Positions 12,557 to 22,893 of a DNA stretch of 64,000 nucleotides are shown in pieces; position 1 is the stretch's first letter, and every line of letters begins with the position of its first letter. Made by a program: the position numbers and the translations under genes. Under the pieces are notes generated by a model. That model had not been told where the DNA came from. It ran no database searches and was given only the letters and a program-made list of their open reading frames with translations. The stretch comes from Desulfuromonadaceae bacterium (GTDB taxonomy: Bacteria; Desulfobacterota; Desulfuromonadia; Geobacterales; Pseudopelobacteraceae): assembly GCA_028683855.1 (NCBI GenBank), contig JAQUHA010000005.1, positions 62,001 to 126,000 of the forward strand, given 5' to 3'.

Positions 12557-13525
12557 CTACACATTTATAAAACGCTTCAATGATGTAAGGCTGCCAATAA
12601 AACCGAGTAAAGCACCAGCCAGCAACAACCCTCCGATATACTCCAGAGGTAGAAAACTCAACCCTGAACTTGCAGGATTAAACGTAAGAAAACTACCGGC
12701 ATTGTGCAGAAAACCTTCGTAGAGAGCAAATAACATTAGAACTGACAGAAATGAACCGGCAGCACCCTGAATTAAACCCTCCAGAAGAAAGGGAGCCTTT
12801 ATAAAAAACCTTGTAGCACCTACAAGCGACATAACTTCCAACTCATCTCTACGAGAGTAAATAGTAAGCTTGATAGTGTTTGAAACAATAAAGATAACAG
12901 CAATAATAAGGAAGCCGCCGAGCAGAGCACCAAGAAGTCGTATAAAATTAAGAAAAGCGTTAAACCTTCTTACCCACTCCTCTCCATATTGAACCTCAGT
13001 AATACCGGGCATTTTTTTAAGAGTATTAACAAAATTCTCAACAGATGCCGTATCACGATGAGTTCGTTTTAGCGCTATCTCGAAAGAGGCGGGGAGAATT
13101 TCCGGACGAACCCCCTCAAGCAGAGTTTCCTGACCCTTTAAACGGTTTTTGAAACGTCTCATCGCCTCCTCTCGCGTAACATAATTCACGCGGGATACCC
13201 CCGAAAGCGCCGATATTTTATCACGGAATGCCACCTGAGTCTGTTCAGTTAAATCTTCATCAAAATAGACCGTTACCTGAACGCGCTCACTCCAATTCTC
13301 TGCAGCATTTTCAAGATTCACAAAAATGAGCATGAAGAGAGAAACAATAAGCAGTGCAAGCGTAATTGTCCCGATTGTTACGACATTAACAAACACATTC
13401 TGACGAATATTGGTCAGCGCACGAGCCAGAAAGAAACCTGCTCTGCCTCCAAAGCCATCACCCGTAAGTGTTGGACGCTTATATGGCTTGTTCGTCGTCG
13501 GGGATTTCTTTTTCCACTTGTTCAA
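12557..13525 (-). CDS. ftsX: Cell division protein FtsX
   Basis: ABC permease with FtsX topology; adjacent to ftsE. Confidence 0.9.
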   Translation of the reverse strand: MNKWKKKSPTTNKPYKRPTLTGDGFGGRAGFFLARALTNIRQNVFVNVVTIGTITLALLIVSLFMLIFVNLENAAENWSERVQVTVYFDEDLTEQTQVAFRDKISALSGVSRVNYVTREEAMRRFKNRLKGQETLLEGVRPEILPASFEIALKRTHRDTASVENFVNTLKKMPGITEVQYGEEWVRRFNAFLNFIRLLGALLGGFLIIAVIFIVSNTIKLTIYSRRDELEVMSLVGATRFFIKAPFLLEGLIQGAAGSFLSVLMLFALYEGFLHNAGSFLTFNPASSGLSFLPLEYIGGLLLAGALLGFIGSLTSLKRFINV

Positions 13526-14171
13526 CTATTTCCCCTTTACTTAAAGTCACAAGACGCTTATGACTCTGATCTATCAACCGACGGTCGTGTGTTGCCACCA
13601 CAACAGTCGTTCCTCTTATATTCGCTTCTTTAAAAATATTCAGAATCTGATTTTTATTCGCATCATCAAGGTTACCTGTCGGCTCATCTGCAAGAAGTAT
13701 TTTAGGATCGTTAACCAACGCGCGCGCCAACGCAACCCTCTGCTGCTCACCCCCTGAAAGCCGCTGGGTTAGGAGATTATATTTCGATTCAATCCCCATC
13801 TGCTTCAGAATGTGCATCGTCTTTTTTCCAATATCCGTCCTGCCCCACCCGAGAACTTCCAGTGTTATAGCAACATTTTCAAAAACAGTCCTGTTATGAA
13901 GCAACTTAAAATCCTGGAAAACTACTCCGACTGAACGTCGCAGAATTGGAATCTGGGATTGTGTCATGCGCGTAATATTTTTGCCATCGATCAGAACCTG
14001 ACCGCGATTTGGGGTAAGCGCACCGTAGAGCAGACGTAGGAGGGTTGTCTTACCGGCTCCGGAAGGACCGGTTAGAAAAACAAATTCACCCTTGGCGATT
14101 TTGAGATCGATATTATTTAGCGCAGAAGCATCCTGTTGATAGGCTAACGACACATTGTGCAGCTGAATCAT
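13479..14171 (-). CDS. ftsE: Cell division ATP-binding protein FtsE
   Basis: [31 protein letters not shown]. Confidence 0.94.
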   Translation of the reverse strand: MIQLHNVSLAYQQDASALNNIDLKIAKGEFVFLTGPSGAGKTTLLRLLYGALTPNRGQVLIDGKNITRMTQSQIPILRRSVGVVFQDFKLLHNRTVFENVAITLEVLGWGRTDIGKKTMHILKQMGIESKYNLLTQRLSGGEQQRVALARALVNDPKILLADEPTGNLDDANKNQILNIFKEANIRGTTVVVATHDRRLIDQSHKRLVTLSKGEIVEQVEKEIPDDEQAI

Positions 14172-14175
14172 TTAA

Positions 14176-14700
14176 CTACCACTCTCTATAAGGCGTATTT
14201 GTAGTAGGGCTAACCTTGTCAGAACCGCTTTTAACATCATACACATTTCCGATTTCCGCCGATTCTCCGCCAGCACCAAAACCGCCCGAAGCTGAATCAG
14301 TGGGTGATGGTGGGGGCTCCTCGGTAACCCAAGATTCGTTATTCCCGGTAAACGGATCTTTTGGAATCTCCCTCATATACCCTCTGGTAACTATTTCACC
14401 AATAGCATCAGGGTATTTACCCTGATCTGCATAGAATTGATCAATAACATTTCTGAAATTGTAAAGGGTTTCCCGCAAAACCGCTTCTCTTGCCTTTATG
14501 ATACCCCACTTATAGTTTGGCACAGCGATTGCGGCAAGAATACCGATGATTGAAACTACAATCATGAGCTCAATCAAAGTAAAACCGCGACTATCACGTT
14601 TTAATCGAACAGAATTCCCAACTGCAGAACTGTTATCTATGGTGAGTCCGGGCTCTGTTTTTTTACAATCTGATAAGTTATTCACGCAGTTACCATTCAT
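14176..14700 (-). CDS. Type II secretion pseudopilin (GspG-like); start taken at the ATG at 14700 rather than the ORF-track start 14829
   Basis: RGFTLIELMIVVSIIGILAAIAVPNY prepilin motif; ATG at 14700 overlaps the stop of the upstream pseudopilin by 11 nt. Confidence 0.8.
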   Translation of the reverse strand: MNGNCVNNLSDCKKTEPGLTIDNSSAVGNSVRLKRDSRGFTLIELMIVVSIIGILAAIAVPNYKWGIIKAREAVLRETLYNFRNVIDQFYADQGKYPDAIGEIVTRGYMREIPKDPFTGNNESWVTEEPPPSPTDSASGGFGAGGESAEIGNVYDVKSGSDKVSPTTNTPYREW

Positions 14701-15175
14701 TATACTTAGTGCCATCCATTGCAGTACCATCCTGTGGTGCAAACACATCGTAAACATCGTCACCGCACCAAGTCGACGAATCCGGCTCGTCACTATAACA
14801 ACGAAGCTCCCAACCCCACTTTTCATCATCTTTGGAGCTGTCAGGGTTGAGAGGATTAAGTACCGGCCTTCTCAGAAACTTTACTGTACCGATATTCACA
14901 TCACCAAAATCATGCCCCTCGACAAGATCCTGAAGCTTTTCAGGGTATCCGTTTCCGGTTTTCAAAGGACCATCTGGAGTCTTGTCAAATGTTTTACGGT
15001 AATCATCAAGTGCTATACGAATTATGCGAAGGTTCCGTTTCAATTCAATCTCTTTTGAGCGTACTGCCGTATTCCGAATTAGCGGTAACACTCCTGCCGC
15101 GAGGATACCGATAATAATTATACTTACAACCAGTTCAACCAGGGAAATACCCCTGCAACTCCTTAACAGTTTCAA
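14690..15175 (-). CDS. Type II secretion pseudopilin
   Basis: CRGISLVELVVSIIIIGILAAGVLPL prepilin motif. Confidence 0.85.
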   Translation of the reverse strand: MKLLRSCRGISLVELVVSIIIIGILAAGVLPLIRNTAVRSKEIELKRNLRIIRIALDDYRKTFDKTPDGPLKTGNGYPEKLQDLVEGHDFGDVNIGTVKFLRRPVLNPLNPDSSKDDEKWGWELRCYSDEPDSSTWCGDDVYDVFAPQDGTAMDGTKYNEW

Positions 15176-15211
15176 GGCGTTTCCTCTGATTTCAATACCG
15201 GTATAATTCGA

Positions 15212-15958
15212 TCACCAGCCTTCATGATAAGCCCTGTACAACTTGGTATGATCGTTATCCTTATCCGCAATAAACTGCCATTCGCTGTATGTACCCTTAT
15301 TAGCATCAGCAGAAGAAGTCTCCTTGTCGGTCACAGCAAGCGAGACACCCGGTTCTGCAATTGCAGGGAGTGCATTCTTAACTACCGGTGTCTCAGGAAC
15401 TGTAGCACTGACAAGCGAAATAATTTTTTCAAGGGCGGTATTTTTAAAGTCTGTCCTGAATGGCTTTTCCTTACTCTTGCTTGCAACGCCTATTATACCA
15501 CCGCTCTGCGTCCCTGCAGGTGCTGGAACAGCACCCTTTGTCTGATCGTACGCACCTCTTATAACGGTCCACTCTTTACCGGTCATGGGATCCTGATAAA
15601 TTTTTATTTTCGGACAGTCAGGCGCACATTTAGGATCAGTATCATCAAGCTCGGCAGCGTAATTGTGTGGTATAAATTTCAGTTTGGAAAGTGAATAAGG
15701 GTCTTGAAGAAGATCTTTCAAATCCATAAGAGGATGCCTTGCTTTTGCAGGGATACCGGGAACAGTATATTTTGGATTATACCAGTTCTCGATCGCCTCC
15801 TTAATCTGGCTACCCCTGAAAAGAAGCTCTTTCTCACGCTCACGCTGTTTGATAGTTTTCCATGACTGCCCAACCATACCAAGCATTATCCCCATTATTA
15901 TCACAATTGTAAGAGCCAAAATGTATGTGAACCCATTCTGATTCCTGATAATTATCAT
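15212..15958 (-). CDS. Pseudopilin-like type II secretion protein lacking the +5 Glu
   Basis: NQNGFTYILALTIVIIMGIMLGMV N-terminal prepilin-like segment; operon position. Confidence 0.7.
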   Translation of the reverse strand: MIIIRNQNGFTYILALTIVIIMGIMLGMVGQSWKTIKQREREKELLFRGSQIKEAIENWYNPKYTVPGIPAKARHPLMDLKDLLQDPYSLSKLKFIPHNYAAELDDTDPKCAPDCPKIKIYQDPMTGKEWTVIRGAYDQTKGAVPAPAGTQSGGIIGVASKSKEKPFRTDFKNTALEKIISLVSATVPETPVVKNALPAIAEPGVSLAVTDKETSSADANKGTYSEWQFIADKDNDHTKLYRAYHEGW

Positions 15959-18516
15959 TACCGAATTTCCACCGCCGTGCTGAATGGAAGAATATTAAGC
16001 GCTGCGCCATACGCTGAAACAAAAGCCGCACTTCTGAAAGCAAAACTCGCCTGACCCTGGTTTTTTGCTCTGAACGAAATAGTGGCAAGCGTCCCAGACC
16101 CGGACACTCCGCTATCTCCCGGAGCGCGAACAAGCGATACGGTTACTGTTCCGGCAGCAGTATCAGGCTTACCGCTGAATGTTGTCGGTTTACCGCCATC
16201 TTTCAATAAAGCTCCTTCCGTTATCGAAACAAAATCTACAAAAATAGGATCATAACTGAGTACAAATGGAGCTTTCGAGAGATCCTTAACATCACTTATT
16301 TTGACCTCCAACTTAAACTGCTGTCCTACCGCAGCTGAAGATGGGGCTTCAATTTGCAACAGACTGCGTTTAACCGGAGCCTTAGTTGGAATCAGCGCAT
16401 CAGCCGGATCTACAACTGTGGCTGGTGGAACCGGAAGTGGGGTTACCGTTACAACTGGTTGTGCTGGTTGTGCTGGTTGTGCTGGTTGTGCTGGTTTTCC
16501 TGTTTGTCCCGCTTGCACAGGCTGAGCAGACTGTACACCTTCCGTGGGCTTTTTAACATCTGCAGCTGTTGCAGATGGTTGAGCCGGTTTTTGTGTTACA
16601 GGCTTAGGAACTGTCACCCTCTTGTCAGCATCTTTCTGTTTAACCTCCTCTTCAAATACCGGTTCAAGGTCAAAAGATGACATTGGTCTCGCAATAGATG
16701 GACGGTCTTCTTTCCCCGAATCAAAAGATGCCAGTTCAGGAAGCGGTACCGGCACACCTCTTATCAGGCGGGGGGTTATCGCCAACATAAGTTCTGTTTT
16801 ATCTTTTGATGAATTTGAATTGGTAAACAACGGTCCAATAAGAGGTATGTCGCTCAAAAGAAAGAGCTTGGTTTTATCATTGCTGTCGGTTCTTTGAATA
16901 AGTCCACCAATAATACTTGTCTCGTTATCTTTCAGACTTAGTACAGTTTCTATATTTCTAGTACCAATAGTAACTACAGTTGTTAAACCGTCAGCACCGA
17001 CCTTTTCTTTCGTTAGAATTGAGCTGACCTCAAGATTAAGCTTTATTGAAATCTCATTATTCATCTGGATTGTCGGTTCCGCGTTGACTTTAACACCGAC
17101 GTCCACGTACTGCACATTTACCTGAGATTGAACACCGTTCATTGTTGTTGTAGTTATAGGGACTCTTGTTCCAACATTAAACTTTGCTTTCTCCTTATTT
17201 TTTACACGAATTTTAGGATTTGAAAGAACCTCCCCCTTGGCGAGCGTTTTACCGAGGTTGAAAGTTGCATTCGGAACAGTAACATACCCTCCAAAATCCT
17301 TAATGGTAAAGGCGCGTACGAGATTGGAAATATCTCCGCCGCCGGTAGTTACAGTAGTTGAGCCGGCGGCAACGGTAGCAGTTGCACCGGAAAGTGAGGT
17401 TGAAAGGAGTTTATTCTCAGGCGAGAAAGCCCCCAACTGGACATTATAGTTACTCAAAAGCAAACCGATATTTTCAGCATTTTTATCACTTACTTCTATA
17501 ACCTCGACATCAAGAACAACCTCCGCCTCAGGCAGGTCATTGGCATCAAGAATTTTTTCCACTACGTTGACCACATCTTCAGTGTCCCTTACTACAATTG
17601 AGTTAGACTCTTCATTTACATACGCCTTGCGAACCTGAATCATTGTACGGATAAGATTGATTGCCTTTTTCGCCTCCATATAGTTCAGATGGAAAGTTCT
17701 CAGTACCATATCATCATACTGTTTGTTTTTATCCGGCGTATCCATGAACAGCAACATGGTTGATTCATTCAGATTCTTTGCACCAAGCTTGTTCATATTT
17801 GTAAGTAGATCCATTACCTGCTGAAACGAAGCGTTCTCAATAAAGATAGAAACAGGGGAATCCTTTATTCCATCGTCAAAAACAAAAGTGATCCCGGATA
17901 GCTGCGTAACAATATTAAAAATATCCTTAAGCTTGGCATCTTTAAATTTTAGAGTTATTGGTTTATCTGATTTAAGACGAAGTTCATAACCATCAAGCTT
18001 GCTCTTACGCATCTCTATTATCCGCTCAAGAGCTGCCTGATACTCACTGTTTTTAGGGAGTAGCGTTACGGCTTTCAAATACTGTCTGTGGGCATCTTTA
18101 AGTTTATTACCCTTTTCAAAACCACGCCCCTCCTGGAAAGCCAGTTGAGCATCTCTGTTTCTGGTTTCAATTTCTATCCGCTGCCTGAAACGTCCCTGAG
18201 TTGAATCTATACCTTCAGCAGCCTGAAATTCTGCTAACGCATCAACGTGGTTACCTTTTTCAGCTAATGCTAAACCCTGCTTAAAATGCTGATCAGCTGC
18301 TTTCTGTCTGTTTTTTAAAAAACGGATACGAGTTTCATTAACGGTGGGGTCACTTTTAAAAGACTCCGCATAACTATACATCGCCTCCTCAAACTTACCC
18401 TCTCTTTCGAGTTTTTCAGCAGCCTCGAAAGATTTGGTTGCTGTCGAGGCGCAAGCAGAAATGAGACATATAATCAGCAGTGAGGCAATATGTGAAGTTG
18501 CGTTCAGGTAGCGCAT
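15958..18516 (-). CDS. Secretin (GspD/PilQ family) lipoprotein with N-terminal TPR-like region and C-terminal cohesin-like domain
   Basis: Lipobox LISAC; LKDIFNIVTQLSG STN/N0-like; LLSNPKIRVKNKEKAKFNVGTRVP secretin core; C-terminal cohesin-like beta domain. Confidence 0.87.
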   Translation of the reverse strand: MRYLNATSHIASLLIICLISACASTATKSFEAAEKLEREGKFEEAMYSYAESFKSDPTVNETRIRFLKNRQKAADQHFKQGLALAEKGNHVDALAEFQAAEGIDSTQGRFRQRIEIETRNRDAQLAFQEGRGFEKGNKLKDAHRQYLKAVTLLPKNSEYQAALERIIEMRKSKLDGYELRLKSDKPITLKFKDAKLKDIFNIVTQLSGITFVFDDGIKDSPVSIFIENASFQQVMDLLTNMNKLGAKNLNESTMLLFMDTPDKNKQYDDMVLRTFHLNYMEAKKAINLIRTMIQVRKAYVNEESNSIVVRDTEDVVNVVEKILDANDLPEAEVVLDVEVIEVSDKNAENIGLLLSNYNVQLGAFSPENKLLSTSLSGATATVAAGSTTVTTGGGDISNLVRAFTIKDFGGYVTVPNATFNLGKTLAKGEVLSNPKIRVKNKEKAKFNVGTRVPITTTTMNGVQSQVNVQYVDVGVKVNAEPTIQMNNEISIKLNLEVSSILTKEKVGADGLTTVVTIGTRNIETVLSLKDNETSIIGGLIQRTDSNDKTKLFLLSDIPLIGPLFTNSNSSKDKTELMLAITPRLIRGVPVPLPELASFDSGKEDRPSIARPMSSFDLEPVFEEEVKQKDADKRVTVPKPVTQKPAQPSATAADVKKPTEGVQSAQPVQAGQTGKPAQPAQPAQPAQPVVTVTPLPVPPATVVDPADALIPTKAPVKRSLLQIEAPSSAAVGQQFKLEVKISDVKDLSKAPFVLSYDPIFVDFVSITEGALLKDGGKPTTFSGKPDTAAGTVTVSLVRAPGDSGVSGSGTLATISFRAKNQGQASFAFRSAAFVSAYGAALNILPFSTAVEIR
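16461..16496. repeat. Four perfect copies of 9-bp tandem repeat GTGCTGGTT, encoding (AQP)n in the secretin
   Basis: gtgctggtt x4 read directly. Confidence 0.9.
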
Positions 18517-18544
18517 TCAGTGCGTCTCCTTGTAAAAATATTGG

Positions 18545-19147
18545 TTACCTGGGTGTTAAAAGCGGTTTGTTTTCAACCAGAGGAATAATAATCTCATCAC
18601 CGGTATCGGTTACTGTAAGAGTAAGGGATTTATCCGAGATCTCGGTTGCTTCGTACCGCAAAGCAACTTTATCCCCTTTCTTAACTAGCAGTATATCTTT
18701 ATCCTTTGCCAGGAAAACAGTTTTAACAGATCCTTTTTTAAGAAATCCGAGAAAAGTGAAACGTGCCAATGGGGCTGCCTCCGGCTGTACAACTATAGGT
18801 AGAACCGCAGCTGACGGTTCTCTCTTAACAACTGCAGGCTTAGCCTGAACTGTTTTTTTCTCAGGCTGTTTTTGCTCTTCAGCAAAGAGAGATTTGAATA
18901 TATTACGGCGATACCCCTTAAACTCGACCGGTTTTTTGGTCAGCATATCAATTTTCAATCTGGTTCCATCATCAGTCTCTTCCGGAGATGACACCACTTC
19001 CGTCTTCGATTTTTTCACACTCTTCTTTGTGGTAACTGAGGGTAAATCATTCACAGTTTTATAGCGGGGTATTGAAATATAGCTCCAGAGCACCGTCCCG
19101 GCAAGGACGACAAGAAGGACGAAGAGAATCAAGCGTTTACGATTCAT
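18545..19147 (-). CDS. PilP/GspC-like inner membrane protein
   Basis: N-terminal TM, position in PilM-N-O-P-like order. Confidence 0.6.
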   Translation of the reverse strand: MNRKRLILFVLLVVLAGTVLWSYISIPRYKTVNDLPSVTTKKSVKKSKTEVVSSPEETDDGTRLKIDMLTKKPVEFKGYRRNIFKSLFAEEQKQPEKKTVQAKPAVVKREPSAAVLPIVVQPEAAPLARFTFLGFLKKGSVKTVFLAKDKDILLVKKGDKVALRYEATEISDKSLTLTVTDTGDEIIIPLVENKPLLTPR

Positions 19148-19688
19148 ACGCCCCCCTGAGATAAACCGTAATTTTTAAATTCATAACTACATTTTCTGTG
19201 TAAACATCACTGTTTGAAAATGAGACTGAATCAACCACCATTAATTCAGGACTGCTCTGAAGGTCGGAAAGGTAACTTTTCACCGCTGCATAGCTGCCAC
19301 TGACTGCAACAGATAGCTCATAAGATAGTAATGGTTTATTTTTTATCTGTACCGGTTTATAGCTAAATGTACCGACCTGCACAGCATTTTCGGAGGCTGA
19401 TTCATAAAGCTTGCTCAGAACTCCTGCAAATTCCCTTCTTTCTGGGATCGCAGACTGCAGTCGCAGCAGATCTTCAGATGCTTTTTTATGTAACGCCGCG
19501 GCATCCTGTTTTCCGGCAACTGCAGCTGTTCTTCGCACATCACTCCATTTTGTCTGCAGTTCTGCAAGAGCGGGCATCTGGTAGAGAGATTGGAAAACAA
19601 GAAGTGCAATATTCAGCACAATCAGCGAGATAAGAACGCCCAACAATCGGCGTTTCTGAAGCAGTATTTCTAAAAGGTACTGTTTCAT
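19137..19688 (-). CDS. PilO/GspM-like protein
   Basis: N-terminal TM, coiled coil, operon position. Confidence 0.65.
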   Translation of the reverse strand: MKQYLLEILLQKRRLLGVLISLIVLNIALLVFQSLYQMPALAELQTKWSDVRRTAAVAGKQDAAALHKKASEDLLRLQSAIPERREFAGVLSKLYESASENAVQVGTFSYKPVQIKNKPLLSYELSVAVSGSYAAVKSYLSDLQSSPELMVVDSVSFSNSDVYTENVVMNLKITVYLRGAYES

Positions 19689-20263
19689 TAATTAGTTACC
19701 ATGCAGGAAATAGTAAACTGAACAACTTTTATTTTTGTATCTGATTCCATGTTTTTGTGTGAAATAAGCAGAACATTTGTGAAGCTCTTCGAACTTTCCA
19801 GTTTTTCAAGATACTGCTGCAGAGTTTTGAAAGATTTGGCATACCCATCCAGCTTCCACTCCTCATCTTTTTTAGCAGGCGCAAAGGATGATAAAGAAAT
19901 ACCTTCCGGGGTTACATTCTCAAGCATTTCCAGTTTTCCCACCCAGTCAGCGGTTTTACGCATAATTATCTCATTGTAAAATCTTACATCTTCTTTTTGA
20001 AGAGCTACCTGACTCTCAGAGACACCTACTGGTTTCAATTCAATACTGCTCTGCATTGTTTTAATTTCACTCTTTAATCGACTCTCTTCGCCCATGCCTG
20101 ATGAGACACTAACTACATTCCAGCAAAACGCAACAAGAAGAAGAACAGTTAAAAAACCTGCAACTCTGTTTATTAATTTATGGTCAATATAGGTGCGTGT
20201 AGAGAGATTTATTGTATAGCGCATCAGGAATGCCTCAAGGCTGCACCGATTGCAGCCGTACAT
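19688..20263 (-). CDS. PilN-like protein
   Basis: INLSTRTYIDHKLINR N-terminus typical of PilN; TM. Confidence 0.7.
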   Translation of the reverse strand: MYGCNRCSLEAFLMRYTINLSTRTYIDHKLINRVAGFLTVLLLVAFCWNVVSVSSGMGEESRLKSEIKTMQSSIELKPVGVSESQVALQKEDVRFYNEIIMRKTADWVGKLEMLENVTPEGISLSSFAPAKKDEEWKLDGYAKSFKTLQQYLEKLESSKSFTNVLLISHKNMESDTKIKVVQFTISCMVTN

Positions 20264-21150
20264 GAAAAGAGCCTTGACTGATCAGCCGGAGCGGAGTTAC
20301 CGGGGGCTACAACACCCTTTGTCTCAAGCAGAACGGCTGTTAATCCGGTTGCCTCAAGCAGCATCTCCTTAATCCCCTGCACAGCTTCAGGCTGGGCGAT
20401 AAAGAAAACTGTTCGCACGGATCTTTCGGGAAAACGTTCTTTATATACAAGTATTGAGCTGTTTATTTCCATATAGAAACGACTATCAGAAGGGTGTGTA
20501 TCATACAGCTCTTTGCTCCGGATAAATTCTGGAGTGCCGTCTACAAAAGCTACTACGGATAGTGTACTGCCGTAAAAAGAGACCAGAATACAATCTTCCT
20601 GGAGCGAGATTCTACGATCAAACAGCCGGCAGATGTTGAATGTATTGCAATCAATTCTGGCGGGTGAAAGTTTTGCCTTAACTATCAGATCTTCGTATTG
20701 TGAGATAACTGTACGGGAAGCAATTGCAACTAAAAGTGCCAGATCTCCGTTTTCCCTGACAGCAACCTGCTGATAGTCCAGATGCGTATCGGCAGTTTCA
20801 AGCGGGATGCTTTTCTTTAGTTTCCAGCGTATAAGGTCAAGAGCTTCAGATCTGCTTTTGAAGCGGCTATCAAGATCAAACAACATGATTTTGCAGACAG
20901 AGTCAGGGAGAGAAACTGCAACCCGTTCAGCCCTGCTGTTAAGTAGATTATAAGAAGACTGCAACGATGCAACAAAGTTTTCAGGCTCAAGAATGTTTGG
21001 CTCACGCAACGAGAAATGAAGGGTTTTAGGTGCTAAAGGGGCGTACCCTACCCGCTCCACACGGGGAGAAGCAGGGGTGCCGCCGGTCAAGGCGCAGGTG
21101 ACCCCCTGCTGGCTTATTTCAACTCCAATTGTATTACTGGAAAACAGCAT
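20224..21150 (-). CDS. PilM/GspL-like actin-fold protein
   Basis: IGVEISQQGVTCAL ... VAVSLPDSVCKIMLFDLDS. Confidence 0.7.
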   Translation of the reverse strand: MLFSSNTIGVEISQQGVTCALTGGTPASPRVERVGYAPLAPKTLHFSLREPNILEPENFVASLQSSYNLLNSRAERVAVSLPDSVCKIMLFDLDSRFKSRSEALDLIRWKLKKSIPLETADTHLDYQQVAVRENGDLALLVAIASRTVISQYEDLIVKAKLSPARIDCNTFNICRLFDRRISLQEDCILVSFYGSTLSVVAFVDGTPEFIRSKELYDTHPSDSRFYMEINSSILVYKERFPERSVRTVFFIAQPEAVQGIKEMLLEATGLTAVLLETKGVVAPGNSAPADQSRLFSCTAAIGAALRHS

Positions 21151-21167
21151 AGTTTAACCCGTTCCGG

Positions 21168-22886
21168 TCACTCAACAAATGTAACGCGGTTTATCTCCTT
21201 GAGTGTTGTTATGCCCGCGGCAAATTTCTCCTCAGCAGAATCTCTTAAAAACATAACTCCAGCCTCACGCGCAGCGTTTTTAAGCTGGGTTGCCGGGACT
21301 TTTGCAATAATCAGATCACGAATCTGATCGTTCAGTTCAAGAAGTTCAACAATAGCAACACGACCACGATATCCGGTTCCATGGCATTCGTCGCATCCAT
21401 GTGACTCATAAAGTGTCATTCCGCGAAAACGCCCGGGGTCAACTCCACCCTCAATAAGCTCCTCGTCTGTATATGTGACCGGACGGCGACAGGAGATACA
21501 GACTTTTCTTATCAATCTTTGAGCCAGAACACAGTTAAGACAGGAGACAAAATTATATGGATCAATACCCATGTGGATAAAGCGCCCTATAACGTCAAAG
21601 ACATTGTTAGCATGAACAGTCGTAAAAACCAAGTGACCGGTAAGCGCAGACTGAACCGCAATCTGGGCGGTTTCCGAATCGCGAATTTCACCAACCATAA
21701 TCTTGTCTGGATCGTGCCGGAGAATAGAGCGGAGTCCCTTGGCAAAAGTCAGCCCTTTTTTCTCGTTTACCGGAATCTGCAGCACTCCGCGAAGCATATA
21801 CTCAACCGGATCTTCAATGGTGATAATTTTATCCTCACCTGTATGAATCTCTGTTAATGCGGCGTAAAGAGTTGTAGTTTTGCCTGACCCTGTCGGCCCT
21901 GTAACCAGAACCATACCATAAGGCTCACGGATTTTTTTTCTGATACGTTTAATTTCACGTTCGCTGACTCCAAGATTTTCCAGAGTGAGTCCCTTTAAAT
22001 CACTGGCAATACTCTCTTTGTCAAGAATACGGATGACAGCATCCTCTCCAAGAGAACTGGGCATTATTGATACGCGGAAATCAATAGACTTCTCACCGAA
22101 ACGGATTTTAAAGCGACCATCCTGAGGAATGCGACGTTCGGAAATATCAAGTTCACTCATTACTTTAAGTCTTGAAATTATTGGCGACTGAAAATGATGA
22201 TCAATAGTTTCATTCGCTTTATACAGCACCCCATCAATGCGGTATTTTATATCGACACCATCAATACCTGTCTCTATATGAATATCGCTTGCCCTGCGAC
22301 CTAAAGCATCTAATATTGTAGTATTAATCAGCTTTATTATCGGACTTGTATCTTCCGATAGTGTTTCAACCGATAACACCTCTTCACCACGATCCGTCTC
22401 TTTGACAAGCTGCAGCATAAAGTCTTCTGAAACATCACGAAGCACCCGCCGTGTACCCTCACCAGCCTTCGTAACAGCAGCTATAGCAGAATCAGACGCT
22501 ATGCGGATCTGTACCTGCCGATCAAGCAGCAGCTCCAGTTCATCCAGCTTAACAACGTCAGTCGGGTCTGAAACAGCTACGATTATACGATCCGGCATAA
22601 TGTCCAGAGGTACGAAATGAAAACGGTATATCGCATCCGGGGGGAGCTGATTCAGCAGATCTGAATTCATTTTGAAATTTCTCAGATCAATATATTCAAG
22701 CCCGAACTGTACTGCCAAAGCACAAGCCATATTCTCTTCAGTAACCAATCCTTCGTGAATTGCAATTTCACCAAAACGCTGACGTGTGGAAGAGAGTTTT
22801 TCAATAATTATCGGCATCTGATCCGGGTCAAGAAATCCAAGCTCAATCAGAATATTGCCTATATTTTTTCTTTTGAAAGATTGCAT
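21168..22886 (-). CDS. Type II secretion/type IV pilus assembly ATPase GspE/PilB
   Basis: GPTGSGKTTTLYAAL, DPDKIMVGEIRDSETA, zinc CxxC pairs. Confidence 0.95.
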   Translation of the reverse strand: MQSFKRKNIGNILIELGFLDPDQMPIIIEKLSSTRQRFGEIAIHEGLVTEENMACALAVQFGLEYIDLRNFKMNSDLLNQLPPDAIYRFHFVPLDIMPDRIIVAVSDPTDVVKLDELELLLDRQVQIRIASDSAIAAVTKAGEGTRRVLRDVSEDFMLQLVKETDRGEEVLSVETLSEDTSPIIKLINTTILDALGRRASDIHIETGIDGVDIKYRIDGVLYKANETIDHHFQSPIISRLKVMSELDISERRIPQDGRFKIRFGEKSIDFRVSIMPSSLGEDAVIRILDKESIASDLKGLTLENLGVSEREIKRIRKKIREPYGMVLVTGPTGSGKTTTLYAALTEIHTGEDKIITIEDPVEYMLRGVLQIPVNEKKGLTFAKGLRSILRHDPDKIMVGEIRDSETAQIAVQSALTGHLVFTTVHANNVFDVIGRFIHMGIDPYNFVSCLNCVLAQRLIRKVCISCRRPVTYTDEELIEGGVDPGRFRGMTLYESHGCDECHGTGYRGRVAIVELLELNDQIRDLIIAKVPATQLKNAAREAGVMFLRDSAEEKFAAGITTLKEINRVTFVE

Positions 22887-22893
22887 TGAAATC

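Noticed and set aside
16301-16680. Plus-strand Cys/Gly-rich ORFs (CAGCAGCAG.., CWLCWLCW..)
   Set aside because: Artefact of the 9-bp AQP repeat read on the non-coding strand.
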